DNA of 64,000 nucleotides from Sphingomonas sp. (GTDB lineage: Bacteria; Pseudomonadota; Alphaproteobacteria; Sphingomonadales; Sphingomonadaceae). Position 1 is the stretch's first letter. Each line of letters begins with the position of its first letter. The stretch is from positions 565,001-629,000 of the forward strand of contig JAHBZH010000001.1 in assembly GCA_019635535.1 (NCBI GenBank), written 5' to 3'. Both the position numbers and the translations under genes were made by a program. The notes under the pieces are model-generated. The model was not told the DNA's origin, did no database searches, and saw only the letters and a program-made list of their open reading frames with translations. Of the stretch, positions 27,536 to 36,638 are shown piece after piece.

Positions 27536-27931
27536 ATGGACAGGATCGACCTTACCGACGCCGAATGGCGCGACCGGCTCTCCCCCGAAGGCTATCATGT
27601 GCTGCGCGAGGGTGGCACCGAGCGTGCCTTCACCGGCATCTACTGGGACAATCACGATGAAGGCGGCTATCGCTGCGCTGGCTGCGGCACGTTGCTGTTC
27701 GACAGCGACACCAAGTTCGACAGCGGCAGCGGCTGGCCGAGCTTCACCAGCCCGGCGGCGCAGGACCATGTGACGCTGATCGAGGATCGCAGCCACGGCA
27801 TGGTCCGCACCGAAGTGCGCTGCGCGAAATGCGACAGCCATCTGGGCCATGTCTTTCCAGACGGCCCGGGGCCGGAAGGACTGCGCTACTGCATCAATTC
27901 GGCCAGCCTCGATTTCGAACGGCGGGATTAG
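27536..27931 (+). CDS. msrB: Peptide-methionine (R)-S-oxide reductase
   Basis: MsrB (131 aa) repairs methionine-R-sulfoxide. Two CxxC pairs (CAGC and CAKC) bind the structural zinc; the catalytic Cys is in RYCINSASL near the C-terminus, with GSGWPSF and GHVFPDGP motifs. The usual resolving Cys position (near GWPSF... RCAKC) is taken by zinc ligands, so reduction probably uses an external thiol or thioredoxin. Cytoplasmic; no signal peptide. Start at 27536 gives the standard N-terminus. Confidence 0.95.
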   Translation: MDRIDLTDAEWRDRLSPEGYHVLREGGTERAFTGIYWDNHDEGGYRCAGCGTLLFDSDTKFDSGSGWPSFTSPAAQDHVTLIEDRSHGMVRTEVRCAKCDSHLGHVFPDGPGPEGLRYCINSASLDFERRD

Positions 27932-27937
27932 GATCGT

Positions 27938-27954
27938 TTTCAGCTTCGCTGAAA
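27938..27954. repeat. TTTCAGC-type hairpin, copy 2
   Basis: TTTCAGC-TTC-GCTGAAA, a perfect 7-bp stem 6 bp after the msrB stop. Confidence 0.65.
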
Positions 27955-28040
27955 CAAACCCTGGCCGAAGTAAGCCCCGGTTAAGGCGCCGCGCGCTTCT
28001 GCTTGCCGCCATGACTCGCCGCCCCTATCGGTAGCCCTTG

Positions 28041-30122
28041 ATGGCCAGCGCCCCTCCCCGGTCCCGCATCCGGCGGTTCATCGTCTCCAGCTTCAAGATC
28101 GCAGCCTATTTGCTGCTCGTCTCGCTCGTCGCGCTGGGCGTCGCGGTCGCGGTCGCGGTCAACCAGCTGCCCAGCTACAGCGAGCTCAGCCGCCGGGACG
28201 ATCTCGGCCAGATGATCCGGGTGCGCGCCGCCGACGGCACGGTGATCCATTCGATGGGCCCCGTATTCGGTGAATGGCTGCGCTATGACCAGATCCCGCC
28301 GATCATGCGCGACGCGATGATCGCGGTCGAGGATCGCCGCTTCCGCTCGCATCCCGGCGTCGATCCGATCGGCATCGCGCGCGGCATCTGGGTGGGCTGG
28401 ACGGACGGCGGCCGGGTGCGCGGCGTTTCCACCATCTCGCAGCAGCTCGCCCGCAACATCTTCCTCACCAACGACCGCAGCTTCGTGCGCAAGGTGCGCG
28501 AGGGCATTCTCGCGCTCGCGCTCGAATGGAAATTCTCCAAGGACCAGGTGCTGGAGCTCTATCTCAACCGCGTCTATTTCGGCGGCGGCGCCTATGGCAT
28601 CGACGCCGCCTCGCGCCTCTTTTTCGATCACAGCGCCACCGAGATGAGCGTCGCGGAAGCCGCGATCGTCGCCGGCCTGGTCAAGGCGCCGTCAAACTAT
28701 TCGCCGACCGCCGATGCCGAGGCGGCGCGGGAACGCGCCAGCGTCGTGCTGCGGCTGATGGTGCGCAACGGCGCCATCACGCCGTCCCAGGCGAACGCCG
28801 CCAATCCGCAGGACGTCCAACTGGCGCGGCAGGAGCGGCGGCAGGACGTGACGCGCTATTTCGTCGACTGGGTGCTGCCCCAGCTCGACATGCTGATCGA
28901 CGAGACCAATGCGCCGATCGATGTGTGGACCACGATCGACGCCGGCATGCAGCGCGCCGCCGCCGAAGCGATCAACGCCAATGCGCCGCAGGGCGCGCAG
29001 GGCGCGCTCGTCTCGCTCGACCGCGACGGCGCGGTCCGCGCGATGGTCGGCGGCCGCGATTATGCAAGCTCGATCTACAACCGCGCGACCCAGGCGACGC
29101 GCCAGCCCGGTTCGTCGTTCAAGCTCTTCGTCTATCTCACCGCGCTGGAGGCGGGCTTCAATCCGAACACGATCGTCGAGGATTCGCCGATCACCATCAA
29201 CGGGTGGAGCCCGCGCAACGACAATGGCCGCAATGTCGGCCCGGTGCCGCTGCGCGCCGCCTTCGCCTATTCGATCAACACCGTCGCGGTCCGGCTCGCC
29301 CAGCAGGTCGGCACCCGGTCCGTGGCGGACATGGCGCAGCGCTTCGGCATCACCACCCGGGTCAATACCAGCCCGGCCATGGCGCTGGGCTCGTCCGAGG
29401 TCCGGCTGATCGACATGACGCGGGCCTATGCCGCGGTGGCGCGCGGCGGCGTCTCGGTCATCCCCTACGGCATCCGCCGCGTCACCACCGCCGACGGCAC
29501 CTTGCTCTACCAGCATCAGGAGGAAGGCGGGCGCGTGCTCGTCCAGCCCTGGGTCGCCGCGCAGATGACCGAGCTGCTCCAGGGCGTCGTCACCAACGGC
29601 ACCGGCCGCGCCGCCGATCTCGGCCGGCCGACGGCGGGCAAGACCGGCACCACCTCCTCCAACCGCGACGGCTATTTCGTCGGCTTTTCCAGCGGCATCA
29701 CCACCGGCGTCTGGATGGGCCGCGACGACAATCGCCGGCTGGCCGGCCTCTCCGGCGGCCGCGCGCCGGCCCAGGCCTTCCGCGCCTATATGAGCCGCGC
29801 CGTCGCCAACCGCGCGCCCGAGCCCTTCGCGACCGAAGCCTCGGCGCCGGAATGGCAGGTCGATCCGGAAGAGGACCTCTGGTACGCGCCGCCGCAGGAC
29901 GGGCCGATGATGGACGCCGACGGCAATCCGCTCGCCCCGCCGCCGCCCAGCGACGAGATCATTCTCGGCGACCGTCCGACCCCGCCCGTCCAGGACGAAA
30001 AGCCAGACGATCAGCAGCGGCTCGACCGCTCCTGGCTCGAGCGCACGTTGACCCGGCCGCGCCAGAGCGACCAGCCGCCGGCGCGTGAGCCGCCGCGCCG
30101 CCCGGAACAGCGCCCCTTCTAA
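28041..30122 (+). CDS. Class A penicillin-binding protein (transglycosylase/transpeptidase)
   Basis: A 693-residue bifunctional murein synthase anchored by an N-terminal helix (residues 14-38). The GT51 domain has EDRRFRSHPGVD, then GVSTISQQLARN and KEQILELYLN-like FSKDQVLELYLNRVYFGGGAYG. The transpeptidase domain has SxxK (Ser358-x2-Lys361), SIN, and KTGTTSSN. The C-terminus is a long Pro-rich tail (about 610-693). It is shorter than PBP1a and lacks the OB insert, fitting the PBP1c/PbpA-like sphingomonad group. An ATG at 28041 is preferred over the adjacent TTG. Its stop overlaps the convergent YgjP gene by 4 bp. Confidence 0.95.
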   Translation: MASAPPRSRIRRFIVSSFKIAAYLLLVSLVALGVAVAVAVNQLPSYSELSRRDDLGQMIRVRAADGTVIHSMGPVFGEWLRYDQIPPIMRDAMIAVEDRRFRSHPGVDPIGIARGIWVGWTDGGRVRGVSTISQQLARNIFLTNDRSFVRKVREGILALALEWKFSKDQVLELYLNRVYFGGGAYGIDAASRLFFDHSATEMSVAEAAIVAGLVKAPSNYSPTADAEAARERASVVLRLMVRNGAITPSQANAANPQDVQLARQERRQDVTRYFVDWVLPQLDMLIDETNAPIDVWTTIDAGMQRAAAEAINANAPQGAQGALVSLDRDGAVRAMVGGRDYASSIYNRATQATRQPGSSFKLFVYLTALEAGFNPNTIVEDSPITINGWSPRNDNGRNVGPVPLRAAFAYSINTVAVRLAQQVGTRSVADMAQRFGITTRVNTSPAMALGSSEVRLIDMTRAYAAVARGGVSVIPYGIRRVTTADGTLLYQHQEEGGRVLVQPWVAAQMTELLQGVVTNGTGRAADLGRPTAGKTGTTSSNRDGYFVGFSSGITTGVWMGRDDNRRLAGLSGGRAPAQAFRAYMSRAVANRAPEPFATEASAPEWQVDPEEDLWYAPPQDGPMMDADGNPLAPPPPSDEIILGDRPTPPVQDEKPDDQQRLDRSWLERTLTRPRQSDQPPAREPPRRPEQRPF

Positions 30123-30847
30123 GTCGCGCCGACGAAATGCAGGCCAGCGCCCTCGCGTCTCAGCCAAGCGCGGGCGGGGCGGGGATCGGCGCCGAACAGG
30201 TCGGCGACCAGCGCGTGGAAGGCCGGCCCGTGATTCATGTGCACGAGATGAGCGACCTCGTGCGCGACGGTCGCGCGGCGCACGAATTCGGGCGCCAGGA
30301 TCAGCCGCCAGCTATAGCGGATCGCGCCAGACGCCGCGCAGCTGCCCCAGCGCGACACCGGATCGCCGATACTCACCCGTGACGGCATGACGCCGGCCTT
30401 GGCCGCATATTCGCGCGTTTCGGCATCGAGCGTGGCGATTGCCGCCTCTTTCAGCCAGCGCCGCACCCGGCGATCCAGCCCTTCGATCGGCCCACCTGCC
30501 AGCAACCGTCCATCCGCCACTTCGATCCGGCGTGGCCGGGCCGACGACCAATCGATCCTGTGCGGGATTCCTTCCACCGGAATCGTCGCGCCGGGTGCGA
30601 ACGGCACATTTGCGGGCAGCGCCGTCAGCGCGCGCTCCGCCCATTCGCGATGTTCCGCGGCCCAGGCCAGCGCCCGGCGGCGCGAGACGCGGGGCGGTAC
30701 CGTCAGCAGCAAGGCACGCGCTCGGCGATCGACCTTGAGCCGCAGGCGGCGCGCGCGCGGATCGACCCGGATGGTGAGCGGCAGCCCGTCCAGGTCCGCG
30801 TCAGAGCGCGCGATCGACGAGATAATGTTCGAGATCGCCGACATCAT
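30119..30847 (-). CDS. YgjP-type (DUF45) zinc metallopeptidase
   Basis: A 242-residue soluble protein of the DUF45/M48-like group. The catalytic site is HEVAH within [18 protein letters not shown], with a third ligand downstream; [17 protein letters not shown] just before is also diagnostic. The N-terminal half is the usual beta-rich region ([21 protein letters not shown]). Its first 47 bases overlap the end of the upstream ycgN-type gene. Substrate unknown; metal-dependent hydrolase activity is inferred from the motif. Confidence 0.9.
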   Translation of the reverse strand: MMSAISNIISSIARSDADLDGLPLTIRVDPRARRLRLKVDRRARALLLTVPPRVSRRRALAWAAEHREWAERALTALPANVPFAPGATIPVEGIPHRIDWSSARPRRIEVADGRLLAGGPIEGLDRRVRRWLKEAAIATLDAETREYAAKAGVMPSRVSIGDPVSRWGSCAASGAIRYSWRLILAPEFVRRATVAHEVAHLVHMNHGPAFHALVADLFGADPRPARAWLRREGAGLHFVGAT

Positions 30848-31232
30848 CCTCCGACACCGTCCAGCCGCGCACCGATATGCCGGCTTCGTGCACGCTCTCC
30901 GGATCGCCGCTGATCAGATAGTGCCAATCGAACAGGGGCTTGTCCTCCGCGCGCAGCCGATAGGCGCAGGTCGAGGGCAGCCAGTCGATCCCGCACAGGC
31001 TCTCCGCATCGAGCCGCACGCAATCGGGCACGAAGGCGCGCCGGTTCCGGTAATCCTTGCAACGACAGCTCTTGCGGTCGAGCAGGCGGCACGCGACGTT
31101 GGTAGGATAGAGTTCGCCCGTCTCCTCATCCTCAAGCTTGTGCAGGCAGCATTTGCCGCAGCCGTCGCACAAGGCCTCCCACTCCGCCCGGTCGAGCGTT
31201 TCCAGCGGCAATTCCCAGAAACGCGTCCTCAT
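30801..31232 (-). CDS. YcgN family cysteine-cluster protein (UPF0260)
   Basis: A 143-residue protein with the CDGCGKCC cluster near the N-terminus, then [21 protein letters not shown] and CAYRL, about 11 cysteines in all, as in E. coli YcgN. The pattern suggests metal or Fe-S binding; no reaction is known. It begins with ATGA overlap to the Sco1 gene upstream and overlaps YgjP downstream, forming a sco1-ycgN-ygjP operon. Confidence 0.93.
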   Translation of the reverse strand: MRTRFWELPLETLDRAEWEALCDGCGKCCLHKLEDEETGELYPTNVACRLLDRKSCRCKDYRNRRAFVPDCVRLDAESLCGIDWLPSTCAYRLRAEDKPLFDWHYLISGDPESVHEAGISVRGWTVSEDDVGDLEHYLVDRAL

Positions 31233-31831
31233 CGCACCCAGCGCGCGAGCTCGGCGGCCAGAGCCCCCGGCCCCTCATCATGGGGAATGATGGCGACCGG
31301 CTCGCCTTCGGGGTCGTAGAGCACGATGATCCGGCTGTGATCGACCAGATAGGCGCCCTGTTCATTGGGCGTGCCCCGGCTGAAATAGACGCCATAGGCG
31401 CGTGCCGCGTCGGCCACCTCCTGTTCGCTGCCGGTGAGACCGATCAGTCGGGGATGGAAGTTCGCGACATAAGCGCGCATCACCTCCGGCGTGTCGCGCG
31501 CGGGATCGACGCTGATGAAGAGCGGCTGCACCCGGGCCGCCCGGGCCGGATCGCTTTCCTCGAACTGACGCAGACCCGCGCCGATCACCTGCAGATCGAC
31601 CGGGCAGACGTCCGGGCAATAGGTGAAGCCGAAATAGACGATCCGGTATTTGCCCGCGAAATCCGCGTCGCTGACTCGCCGCCCGTCCTGGTCGGTCAGT
31701 GTGAACGGACCGCCCATCGTTGCACCCTGGAGCGGCGGCGCCTCGGGCGGCGCGGCGTCACAGCCGGCAAGCAACAGCACCAGTAGCAGGGCCAGCAGGG
31801 AAAATGGGCGGGTGATCGCGCTTTCGTTCAT
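31229..31831 (-). CDS. SCO1/SenC-type copper chaperone, lipoprotein
   Basis: A 200-residue thioredoxin-fold protein that delivers copper to, or reduces, the CuA site of cytochrome c oxidase. The N-terminus is a lipoprotein signal with LLAGC (Cys near 24). The metal site has the CPDVC motif in FTYCPDVCP and a distant His in LVDHS. It faces the periplasm. No oxidase genes are adjacent. Confidence 0.94.
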   Translation of the reverse strand: MNESAITRPFSLLALLLVLLLAGCDAAPPEAPPLQGATMGGPFTLTDQDGRRVSDADFAGKYRIVYFGFTYCPDVCPVDLQVIGAGLRQFEESDPARAARVQPLFISVDPARDTPEVMRAYVANFHPRLIGLTGSEQEVADAARAYGVYFSRGTPNEQGAYLVDHSRIIVLYDPEGEPVAIIPHDEGPGALAAELARWVR

Positions 31832-31900
31832 GGCGCGCCAAGCCTTGCTTTGCTAAGCTGCCGCAATCAAGTCGAATAGCAGCGGGAATTGATTGCAATC

Positions 31901-32497
31901 ATGGGCAAGACCAAGGTTCGCGTCCTCGCGGCGGTGCTGCTGGCGCTTTTCGCCGTGCCGAGCATCGCCCAGATGGGCTTTTCGGAAGGCTTCCGTTTCC
32001 TGAAGGCGGTGCGCGAGCGCGACGGCGCCACAGTCGATACGATCACGTCGAACGCCAGCTCGGTCGCGATCAATGCGCGCGAGCAATCGACCGGCGAAGG
32101 CGCGCTGCACATATTGGTGCGCGGCCGCGACCTCAACTGGCTCGGTTTCCTGCTGAGCCGCGGCGCGCGTCCGGATCTCCAGAGCAATGACGGCTCGACA
32201 CCGCTGATGCTCGCCGCGCAGATCGGCTGGCGCGACGGTGCGGAGCGCCTGCTCGCCCGGCGCGCAAGCGTCAATCTCGCCAACAATCGTGGCGAAACGG
32301 CTCTGATCCTCGCCGTTCAGCGGCTGGACCTGCCGATGGTGCGGTTGCTGATCTCGCAGGGAGCCGATCCCAATCAGACCGACAGCATCGCCGGCTATTC
32401 CGCGATCGATTATGCACGGCAGGATCGGCGCGGGTCGGCTGTGTTGCGCGCGCTGGAAGGCGGCGACCGGTCGGCGACGGAGACCGACGAACCTTGA
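31901..32497 (+). CDS. Exported ankyrin-repeat protein
   Basis: A 198-residue protein with a signal peptide ending at VPSIAQ (about residue 23). From about 60 on there are three to four ankyrin repeats, clearest in DGSTPLMLAAQIGWRDGAER, NRGETALILAVQRLDLPMVR and IAGYSAIDYARQD. The first repeat (GEGALHILVRGRDLNWLGFL) is degenerate. Ankyrin repeats mediate protein binding; a periplasmic location is inferred. A TTG 12 nt upstream is a less likely start. Confidence 0.88.
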   Translation: MGKTKVRVLAAVLLALFAVPSIAQMGFSEGFRFLKAVRERDGATVDTITSNASSVAINAREQSTGEGALHILVRGRDLNWLGFLLSRGARPDLQSNDGSTPLMLAAQIGWRDGAERLLARRASVNLANNRGETALILAVQRLDLPMVRLLISQGADPNQTDSIAGYSAIDYARQDRRGSAVLRALEGGDRSATETDEP

Positions 32498-32504
32498 TTC
32501 GATC

Positions 32505-33005
32505 CTAGTCCTGTCCTGCCAGGCCGGAATCGAGATCTCCGGCCAGCCGCCGCGCGGCGCGGCGGGCGAAGCGCAGCGTTTCCGCCTTGCGCCGCGCCGC
32601 GGCGAGCGGGTGGCAGGGCGCGGCACGGATGACTTCAGCGTCATAGCGATCGGCGACGATCAGCCCCGCGCGATCGGGTCCGAGCGCATCGCCATCGAAC
32701 GGATCGAGCGCGAAACCCGCCGGCACCGCCCAGTAGAAATAGTCGCAATAGTCGAGATAGTCGGTCCATTTGCGGTCGCCCATCAGATCGGCTTTCGACA
32801 CTTTGATCTCGACGATGGTGAGCAGACCCCTGCCGCAGATCGCCATCAGATCCGCGCGGCGCCCATTGGGCAGCGGCGCCTCGCAAATGCCGTAGAGATC
32901 GCAGCGGTGGAACAATCGCGTAACGCCGCGCGCGACATCCTGCGCGATCAGCGGCAGATCGGCGAAGCATGGGTGCGACTCGGGCAGGCTGATCATGTCT
33001 TTCAC
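32505..33005 (-). CDS. mmcB: MmcB family DNA-repair protein
   Basis: A 166-residue protein of the MmcB family, tied in Caulobacter to mitomycin C resistance and the SOS response. The core VEIKVSKADLMGDRKWTDY has the E-x-K of PD-(D/E)xK nucleases, with an earlier Asp in RRADLMAI, supporting nuclease function. A near-consensus LexA box lies immediately before the start codon. It converges on the ankyrin gene with a 7-bp gap. Confidence 0.9.
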   Translation of the reverse strand: MKDMISLPESHPCFADLPLIAQDVARGVTRLFHRCDLYGICEAPLPNGRRADLMAICGRGLLTIVEIKVSKADLMGDRKWTDYLDYCDYFYWAVPAGFALDPFDGDALGPDRAGLIVADRYDAEVIRAAPCHPLAAARRKAETLRFARRAARRLAGDLDSGLAGQD

Positions 33006-33008
33006 TTA

Positions 33009-33023
33009 GAATGAAACGGGAAC
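33009..33023 (-). promoter_or_regulatory. Candidate LexA box before mmcB
   Basis: GTTC-N7-ATTC on the minus strand: one mismatch from the alphaproteobacterial LexA motif GTTC-N7-GTTC, 4 bp before the start codon. Confidence 0.45.
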
Positions 33024-33041
33024 AGGCAAAAGCCGGTCGAG

Positions 33042-33077
33042 AAAAAGGCCCGCTCTCCGGGCACTGGAGAGCGGGCC
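33042..33077 (-). terminator. Rho-independent terminator of the cell-wall hydrolase gene
   Basis: A perfect 12-bp stem (33047-33058 with 33066-33077), 7-nt loop, and TTTTTC following on the minus strand. Confidence 0.88.
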
Positions 33078-33102
33078 GATCCAACCGGCCAAGCTACGGA
33101 GC

Positions 33103-33810
33103 CTAGCGGTAGAAGACGTGATTGCCGATCGTGGCGACCCGGGTCAGACGCCAGCGCGGATTGACGTGACGGGCATGGAAGAACAGCGCGTTTGGCGCGC
33201 CGCCATCGGCGAGATCCCGGATGGCGATCTGCGCGATCGCGACCGCGATGCGCCAGTCGCGCGAACCTTGCGGCGGGGTCGGGATGACACCACGGCGGAC
33301 GAACGAGAACTGGCTGGCCTGGCGCACCACGCCGCAGATCGAATCGGGGAACCGACCGGACCGCGAGCGGTTGATGATGACCTCGGCGACAGTGAGCTGC
33401 CCCGTGAGCGGTTCGCCCTTGGATTCGTAATAAACGGCGCGGGCGAGACATTCGGCCTCTTCGTCCGGCGTCTCGGTGCCGGCATAATCATCGACCAGCG
33501 CCGCCAACGAGCGTCCGTCGCGTTCCGCCTCGCGCAGAATCTCGCCCTGCTCGGCCGGCGCGATCGCATGGGTGGCGATGGGGGTGGAGAAATCCACGTC
33601 CTGGGCGAGCCGGGCGGGCTCGTTGGCCGCGTTGAGGCCGAGATCGCCGCTCTGCTGGAGTGCGAGGCCGGCATGGGCGGCATAGGAGGAAGCCGGGGCG
33701 CCCGCCGCCTCCGAAGCGATCGAAGGTCCGGCAAAACCGGCCAGGCCGGCGGCCGCGGAAAAACAGATGGCCGCCGCGGCGAGGGCCGCGGTGCGAACGT
33801 TGCTTCGCAT
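33103..33810 (-). CDS. SleB-type cell-wall hydrolase
   Basis: A 235-residue exported protein. A hydrophobic signal segment (TAALAAAAICFSAAAGLAGF) ends near GPSIASEA. The C-terminal 115 residues are the Hydrolase_2/SleB domain: ARAVYYESKGEPLTGQLTVA with the catalytic-type Glu, then INRSRSGRFPDSICGVV and FFHARHVNPRWR. The domain cleaves peptidoglycan glycan strands. The start at 33810 is chosen for the compact signal peptide; 33825 is an alternative. Last gene before a strong terminator. Confidence 0.9.
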   Translation of the reverse strand: MRSNVRTAALAAAAICFSAAAGLAGFAGPSIASEAAGAPASSYAAHAGLALQQSGDLGLNAANEPARLAQDVDFSTPIATHAIAPAEQGEILREAERDGRSLAALVDDYAGTETPDEEAECLARAVYYESKGEPLTGQLTVAEVIINRSRSGRFPDSICGVVRQASQFSFVRRGVIPTPPQGSRDWRIAVAIAQIAIRDLADGGAPNALFFHARHVNPRWRLTRVATIGNHVFYR

Positions 33811-33965
33811 TGAAACTCTAATCATTGCGGTCGGCCGAGCCATGACGGGCGAGAATCGTTCACCCCGGTCTCCCTCCCGTCTCGCGTGCCGCCTGGTCCT
33901 GCCCGGATCGCGGTCGGCCCCCGCTCTGAGTGCTTCAAGCCCGCTAGAGCCGCCCGCCGACCACG

Positions 33966-34307
33966 TCAACCGAACCCGTTCATTTCAGCGGCGAAGCGTT
34001 CGGCCGATACGATATCCAGTTCCACGATCCACAGATCGGGATCGAAGCGCCGCTTGCGTTCAAGCAAGTCGGAAAATTCCATTTCAGTATCAGTGCCTTG
34101 CGACGAAACATCTTGCCACGTATAGCGCCCGTCGAGCTGCAATGCGCGCTCGAGCAAAGCGGCGGGACGGCCGCGTTCACGCAGAACGACGGCGATTGCG
34201 CCGGCGGTCGCGTCCCCTTTTGCGACAATCGCGCCGAAACCTCCTTCGGACTCAGCGCGGCGAATCAGCGCGCCGACCAGGACCGAGCTCGCCAGCCGCG
34301 GCGTCAT
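33966..34307 (-). CDS. DUF1491 family protein
   Basis: A 113-residue protein recognisable as DUF1491 by LASSVLVGALIRRAESEGGF, GDATAGAIAVVLRERG and the C-terminal DLWIVELDIVSAERF. The family is confined mostly to alphaproteobacteria and has no assigned function. Its start overlaps the thioesterase stop (ATGA). Confidence 0.85.
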   Translation of the reverse strand: MTPRLASSVLVGALIRRAESEGGFGAIVAKGDATAGAIAVVLRERGRPAALLERALQLDGRYTWQDVSSQGTDTEMEFSDLLERKRRFDPDLWIVELDIVSAERFAAEMNGFG

Positions 34308-34762
34308 CGGGCCGGCCGATAGCCCTCGAGGCCGGCGAGCGGGATATGCGAGCGCATGAAGGTGCCGGTGCCGCGGCCGGCCTCCTCGCCGTCGGGCGTT
34401 ACCAGCCGCGCCTCGCCGACGAACACGCGGCGCTTGCCGCTGATCCAGCGTCCTTCGGCGATCACCGGCCCGGCCTTGAGCGGCCGGGTGAAGACGAGGT
34501 TGAAGGCGGTGGTAAGCAGAAAGCGGTCGCTGACCAGGCTGTTGCAGGCGTAAAAGGCGGCATCGTCCATCATCTTGAAATAGACGGTGCCATGCGCGGC
34601 GCCGGCGGCATGGAAGCTCTCCGGGACGATCTCGAAGCGGATGCGCGCGAAGCCGGGCTCGACGATCTCGAGTCGGGACTCGAACAGCGCGTTGACCGGC
34701 GCGGCGGCGTAGAGGGATTCAAGCGCGCGGAAATGGGCACGCTCGCCCCCTTCAGGCGACAT
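34304..34762 (-). CDS. PaaI-type hotdog-fold thioesterase
   Basis: A 152-residue acyl-CoA thioesterase-like protein. GAAHGTVYFKMMDDAAFYACN is the hotdog helix with the conserved HG and active-site Asp/Asn region; LTTAFNLVFTRPLKAGPV is the core strand. Substrate unknown. The start at 34762 overlaps the end of ptsN by 11 bp and gives a normal-length protein. Confidence 0.88.
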   Translation of the reverse strand: MSPEGGERAHFRALESLYAAAPVNALFESRLEIVEPGFARIRFEIVPESFHAAGAAHGTVYFKMMDDAAFYACNSLVSDRFLLTTAFNLVFTRPLKAGPVIAEGRWISGKRRVFVGEARLVTPDGEEAGRGTGTFMRSHIPLAGLEGYRPAR

Positions 34763-35222
34763 TCCTGGCTTCCTCTCCCGCCAGCAGCGCGTAGAGCGCA
34801 TCTTTCGAGCCCGCGCCGCGCAGCTTGGCCATGGTCGCGCGGTCGCGGAAGGCGCGGCTGACGCTGGCGAGCGCCTTCAGATGATCGGCGCCGGCATCGG
34901 GCGGCGAGAGCAGCATGAAGACGAGGTCGACTGGCAGGCCATCGACCGCGCCGAAATCGATAGGCTGGGACAGGCGCGCGAAAGCGCCGACGACCTGGCC
35001 AAGACCCTCGACCTTGCCGTGCGGGATCGCCGCACCGCCGCCGAAACCGGTCGAGCCGAGCTTTTCGCGAGCGTTCAGCGCCGCGACGATGTCCCTTACC
35101 GCGATCCCGGTCCTGCGGCTCATCGTGGCGGCCAGCAGCTGGAACAGCGCCTTCTTGTTGGTCACGGTGAGGCTCGCCTCCACCGCGTCGCCGGTCAGTA
35201 TTTCGTTCAAATCGCTCATCAT
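34752..35222 (-). CDS. ptsN: Nitrogen PTS protein EIIA-Ntr
   Basis: The terminal phosphoacceptor of the nitrogen phosphotransferase chain, which modulates potassium transport, stress and stringent responses. 156 residues with the phosphorylated His in GAAIPHGKV (near 69) and FMLLSPPDAGADHLKALA. It sits just after hpf, as in many proteobacteria. Start placed at the first of two adjacent ATG codons; no strong ribosome site is visible. Confidence 0.94.
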   Translation of the reverse strand: MMSDLNEILTGDAVEASLTVTNKKALFQLLAATMSRRTGIAVRDIVAALNAREKLGSTGFGGGAAIPHGKVEGLGQVVGAFARLSQPIDFGAVDGLPVDLVFMLLSPPDAGADHLKALASVSRAFRDRATMAKLRGAGSKDALYALLAGEEARNVA

Positions 35223-35273
35223 TGTATCGGGCACGGGCCCGGCCCCTGTTGCGGGAAAAATGGTGCGGAAAGG

Positions 35274-35843
35274 TCAGGCCTGCTTCGGCTCGACCCAGCC
35301 GATCGTGCCGTCGCCCCGCCGATAGACCATGTTGAAGCGGTCTGTCGCGCTGTTGCGGAACATGAGCGCATTGGTGTCGCGCAAGTCGAGCAGCATCACC
35401 GCATCAGACACGGTCGCATTCGGAATATCGACGCGGGTCTCGGCGACAACCGGTGGATGATCGACCGGCTCCTCGGTCTCCGGCGGCGGCGCGAACACGG
35501 TGTAGGCGGCATCGATCTCTGCTTCGGCATGAGCGACCTGCATATGCCGGTCCTTCAGCCTGCGCTTATAGCGGCGAAGCTGGGTCTCGATCCGGTCGGC
35601 GGCCTGGTCGAGCGCCACATGGGCGTCGTTGGCCGCGGCACGACCCTTCAGGACGACGCCCTGCGGCACATGAGCGACGATGTCACAGGTGAAACTTCGG
35701 TCATAGGGACCCTTGCCGAACGTCACCTGCGCCGAAACGGCGCGGGAGAAATATTTGTCGGCGATCCCGTTCAGCCTCTGATCGACATGGTTGCGCAGCG
35801 CCTCGCCGGTATCGATCTGATGGCCGGAGACACGAATGTCCAT
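35274..35843 (-). CDS. hpf: Ribosome hibernation-promoting factor, long form
   Basis: A 189-residue long HPF that dimerises 70S ribosomes into 100S particles in stationary phase. The N-terminal S30AE domain (1-100, with DIRVSGHQIDTGEALRNHV and ADRIETQLRRYKRRLKD) is followed by a linker and the C-terminal dimerisation domain (DAVMLLDLRDTNALMFRNS ... GWVEPKQA). GGGAG lies 7 nt before the ATG at 35843; a GTG 3 nt upstream is unlikely. Confidence 0.95.
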   Translation of the reverse strand: MDIRVSGHQIDTGEALRNHVDQRLNGIADKYFSRAVSAQVTFGKGPYDRSFTCDIVAHVPQGVVLKGRAAANDAHVALDQAADRIETQLRRYKRRLKDRHMQVAHAEAEIDAAYTVFAPPPETEEPVDHPPVVAETRVDIPNATVSDAVMLLDLRDTNALMFRNSATDRFNMVYRRGDGTIGWVEPKQA

Positions 35844-35920
35844 CACCTGGCTCCCGATGAAGAGCCCGAACAGGGCCCTGAAATATCACGCCCGGCATGT
35901 GGGCGCACGTTCGCGCAAGG

Positions 35921-36631
35921 TCAACCGCGGCCGCCGAGTCGATTCCAGATCGGATCCTTGATCCCGGCCAGGAATGTCGCATGGCGCGCCAACTCCGCCT
36001 CGCTCGGTCCGTGCGGGCGGGGCGGACGCGCGACGCGTACCGACGGCGCGGCTTCGACCAACATGTCGGCGGGCCGGGCTTCCGCCGTGACCAAGTCCGC
36101 AACCAGCGTCAGCCCGATCTGCCGGCCGCCGGTCAGCTCGACATAGACCTGGGCGAGCAATTGCGCGTCGATCAGCGCGCCATGCTTGACGCGGAGCGAG
36201 CGATCGACCCCAAAACGGGTGCAGAGCGCGTCGAGGCTGTGCTTGGCGCCCGGAAATTTCTGACGGGCGATGGCGAGCGTGTCGACCATTCGCGAATGGC
36301 AGACGGTCGGTCGGCCGCAGCCGCCCAGCTCGTGATTGATGAAGCCGAAATCGAAGGTCGCATTGTGCGCGACCAGCGGCGAATCGCCGATAAAGTCGAG
36401 CAGCGACTCGCAGATGTCCTCGAAGACCGGCTTGTCGGAAAGGAAGCGTTCGGACAGCCCGTGCACCGCTTCGGCTTCGGACGGCATCGCGCGGCCCGGA
36501 TTGAAATAGGAATGGAAGGTGCGACCGGTTTCGACCCGGTTGAAGAGCTCGACGCAGCCGATCTCGACCAGGCGGTCGCCATTGACGGGGCTGAGGCCGG
36601 TGGTTTCGGTGTCGAAGACGATCTCGCGCAT
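35921..36631 (-). CDS. dnaQ: DNA polymerase III epsilon subunit (3'-5' proofreading exonuclease)
   Basis: Epsilon (236 aa) provides proofreading in the replicative polymerase. DEDDh residues are visible: Asp7 and Glu9 in FDTETTG, Asp in HNATFDFGFI, and the HGALIDAQLLA block with His and Asp. The C-terminal tail after residue 185 is the alpha-binding region. Located 7 bp after coaE in the origin-proximal ppsR-maf-coaE-dnaQ order. Confidence 0.96.
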   Translation of the reverse strand: MREIVFDTETTGLSPVNGDRLVEIGCVELFNRVETGRTFHSYFNPGRAMPSEAEAVHGLSERFLSDKPVFEDICESLLDFIGDSPLVAHNATFDFGFINHELGGCGRPTVCHSRMVDTLAIARQKFPGAKHSLDALCTRFGVDRSLRVKHGALIDAQLLAQVYVELTGGRQIGLTLVADLVTAEARPADMLVEAAPSVRVARPPRPHGPSEAELARHATFLAGIKDPIWNRLGGRG

Positions 36632-36638
36632 GGCCAGC

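Noticed and set aside
28692..30167. Long antisense frame over the class A PBP
   Set aside because: Same reason; the plus-strand gene has intact catalytic motifs.
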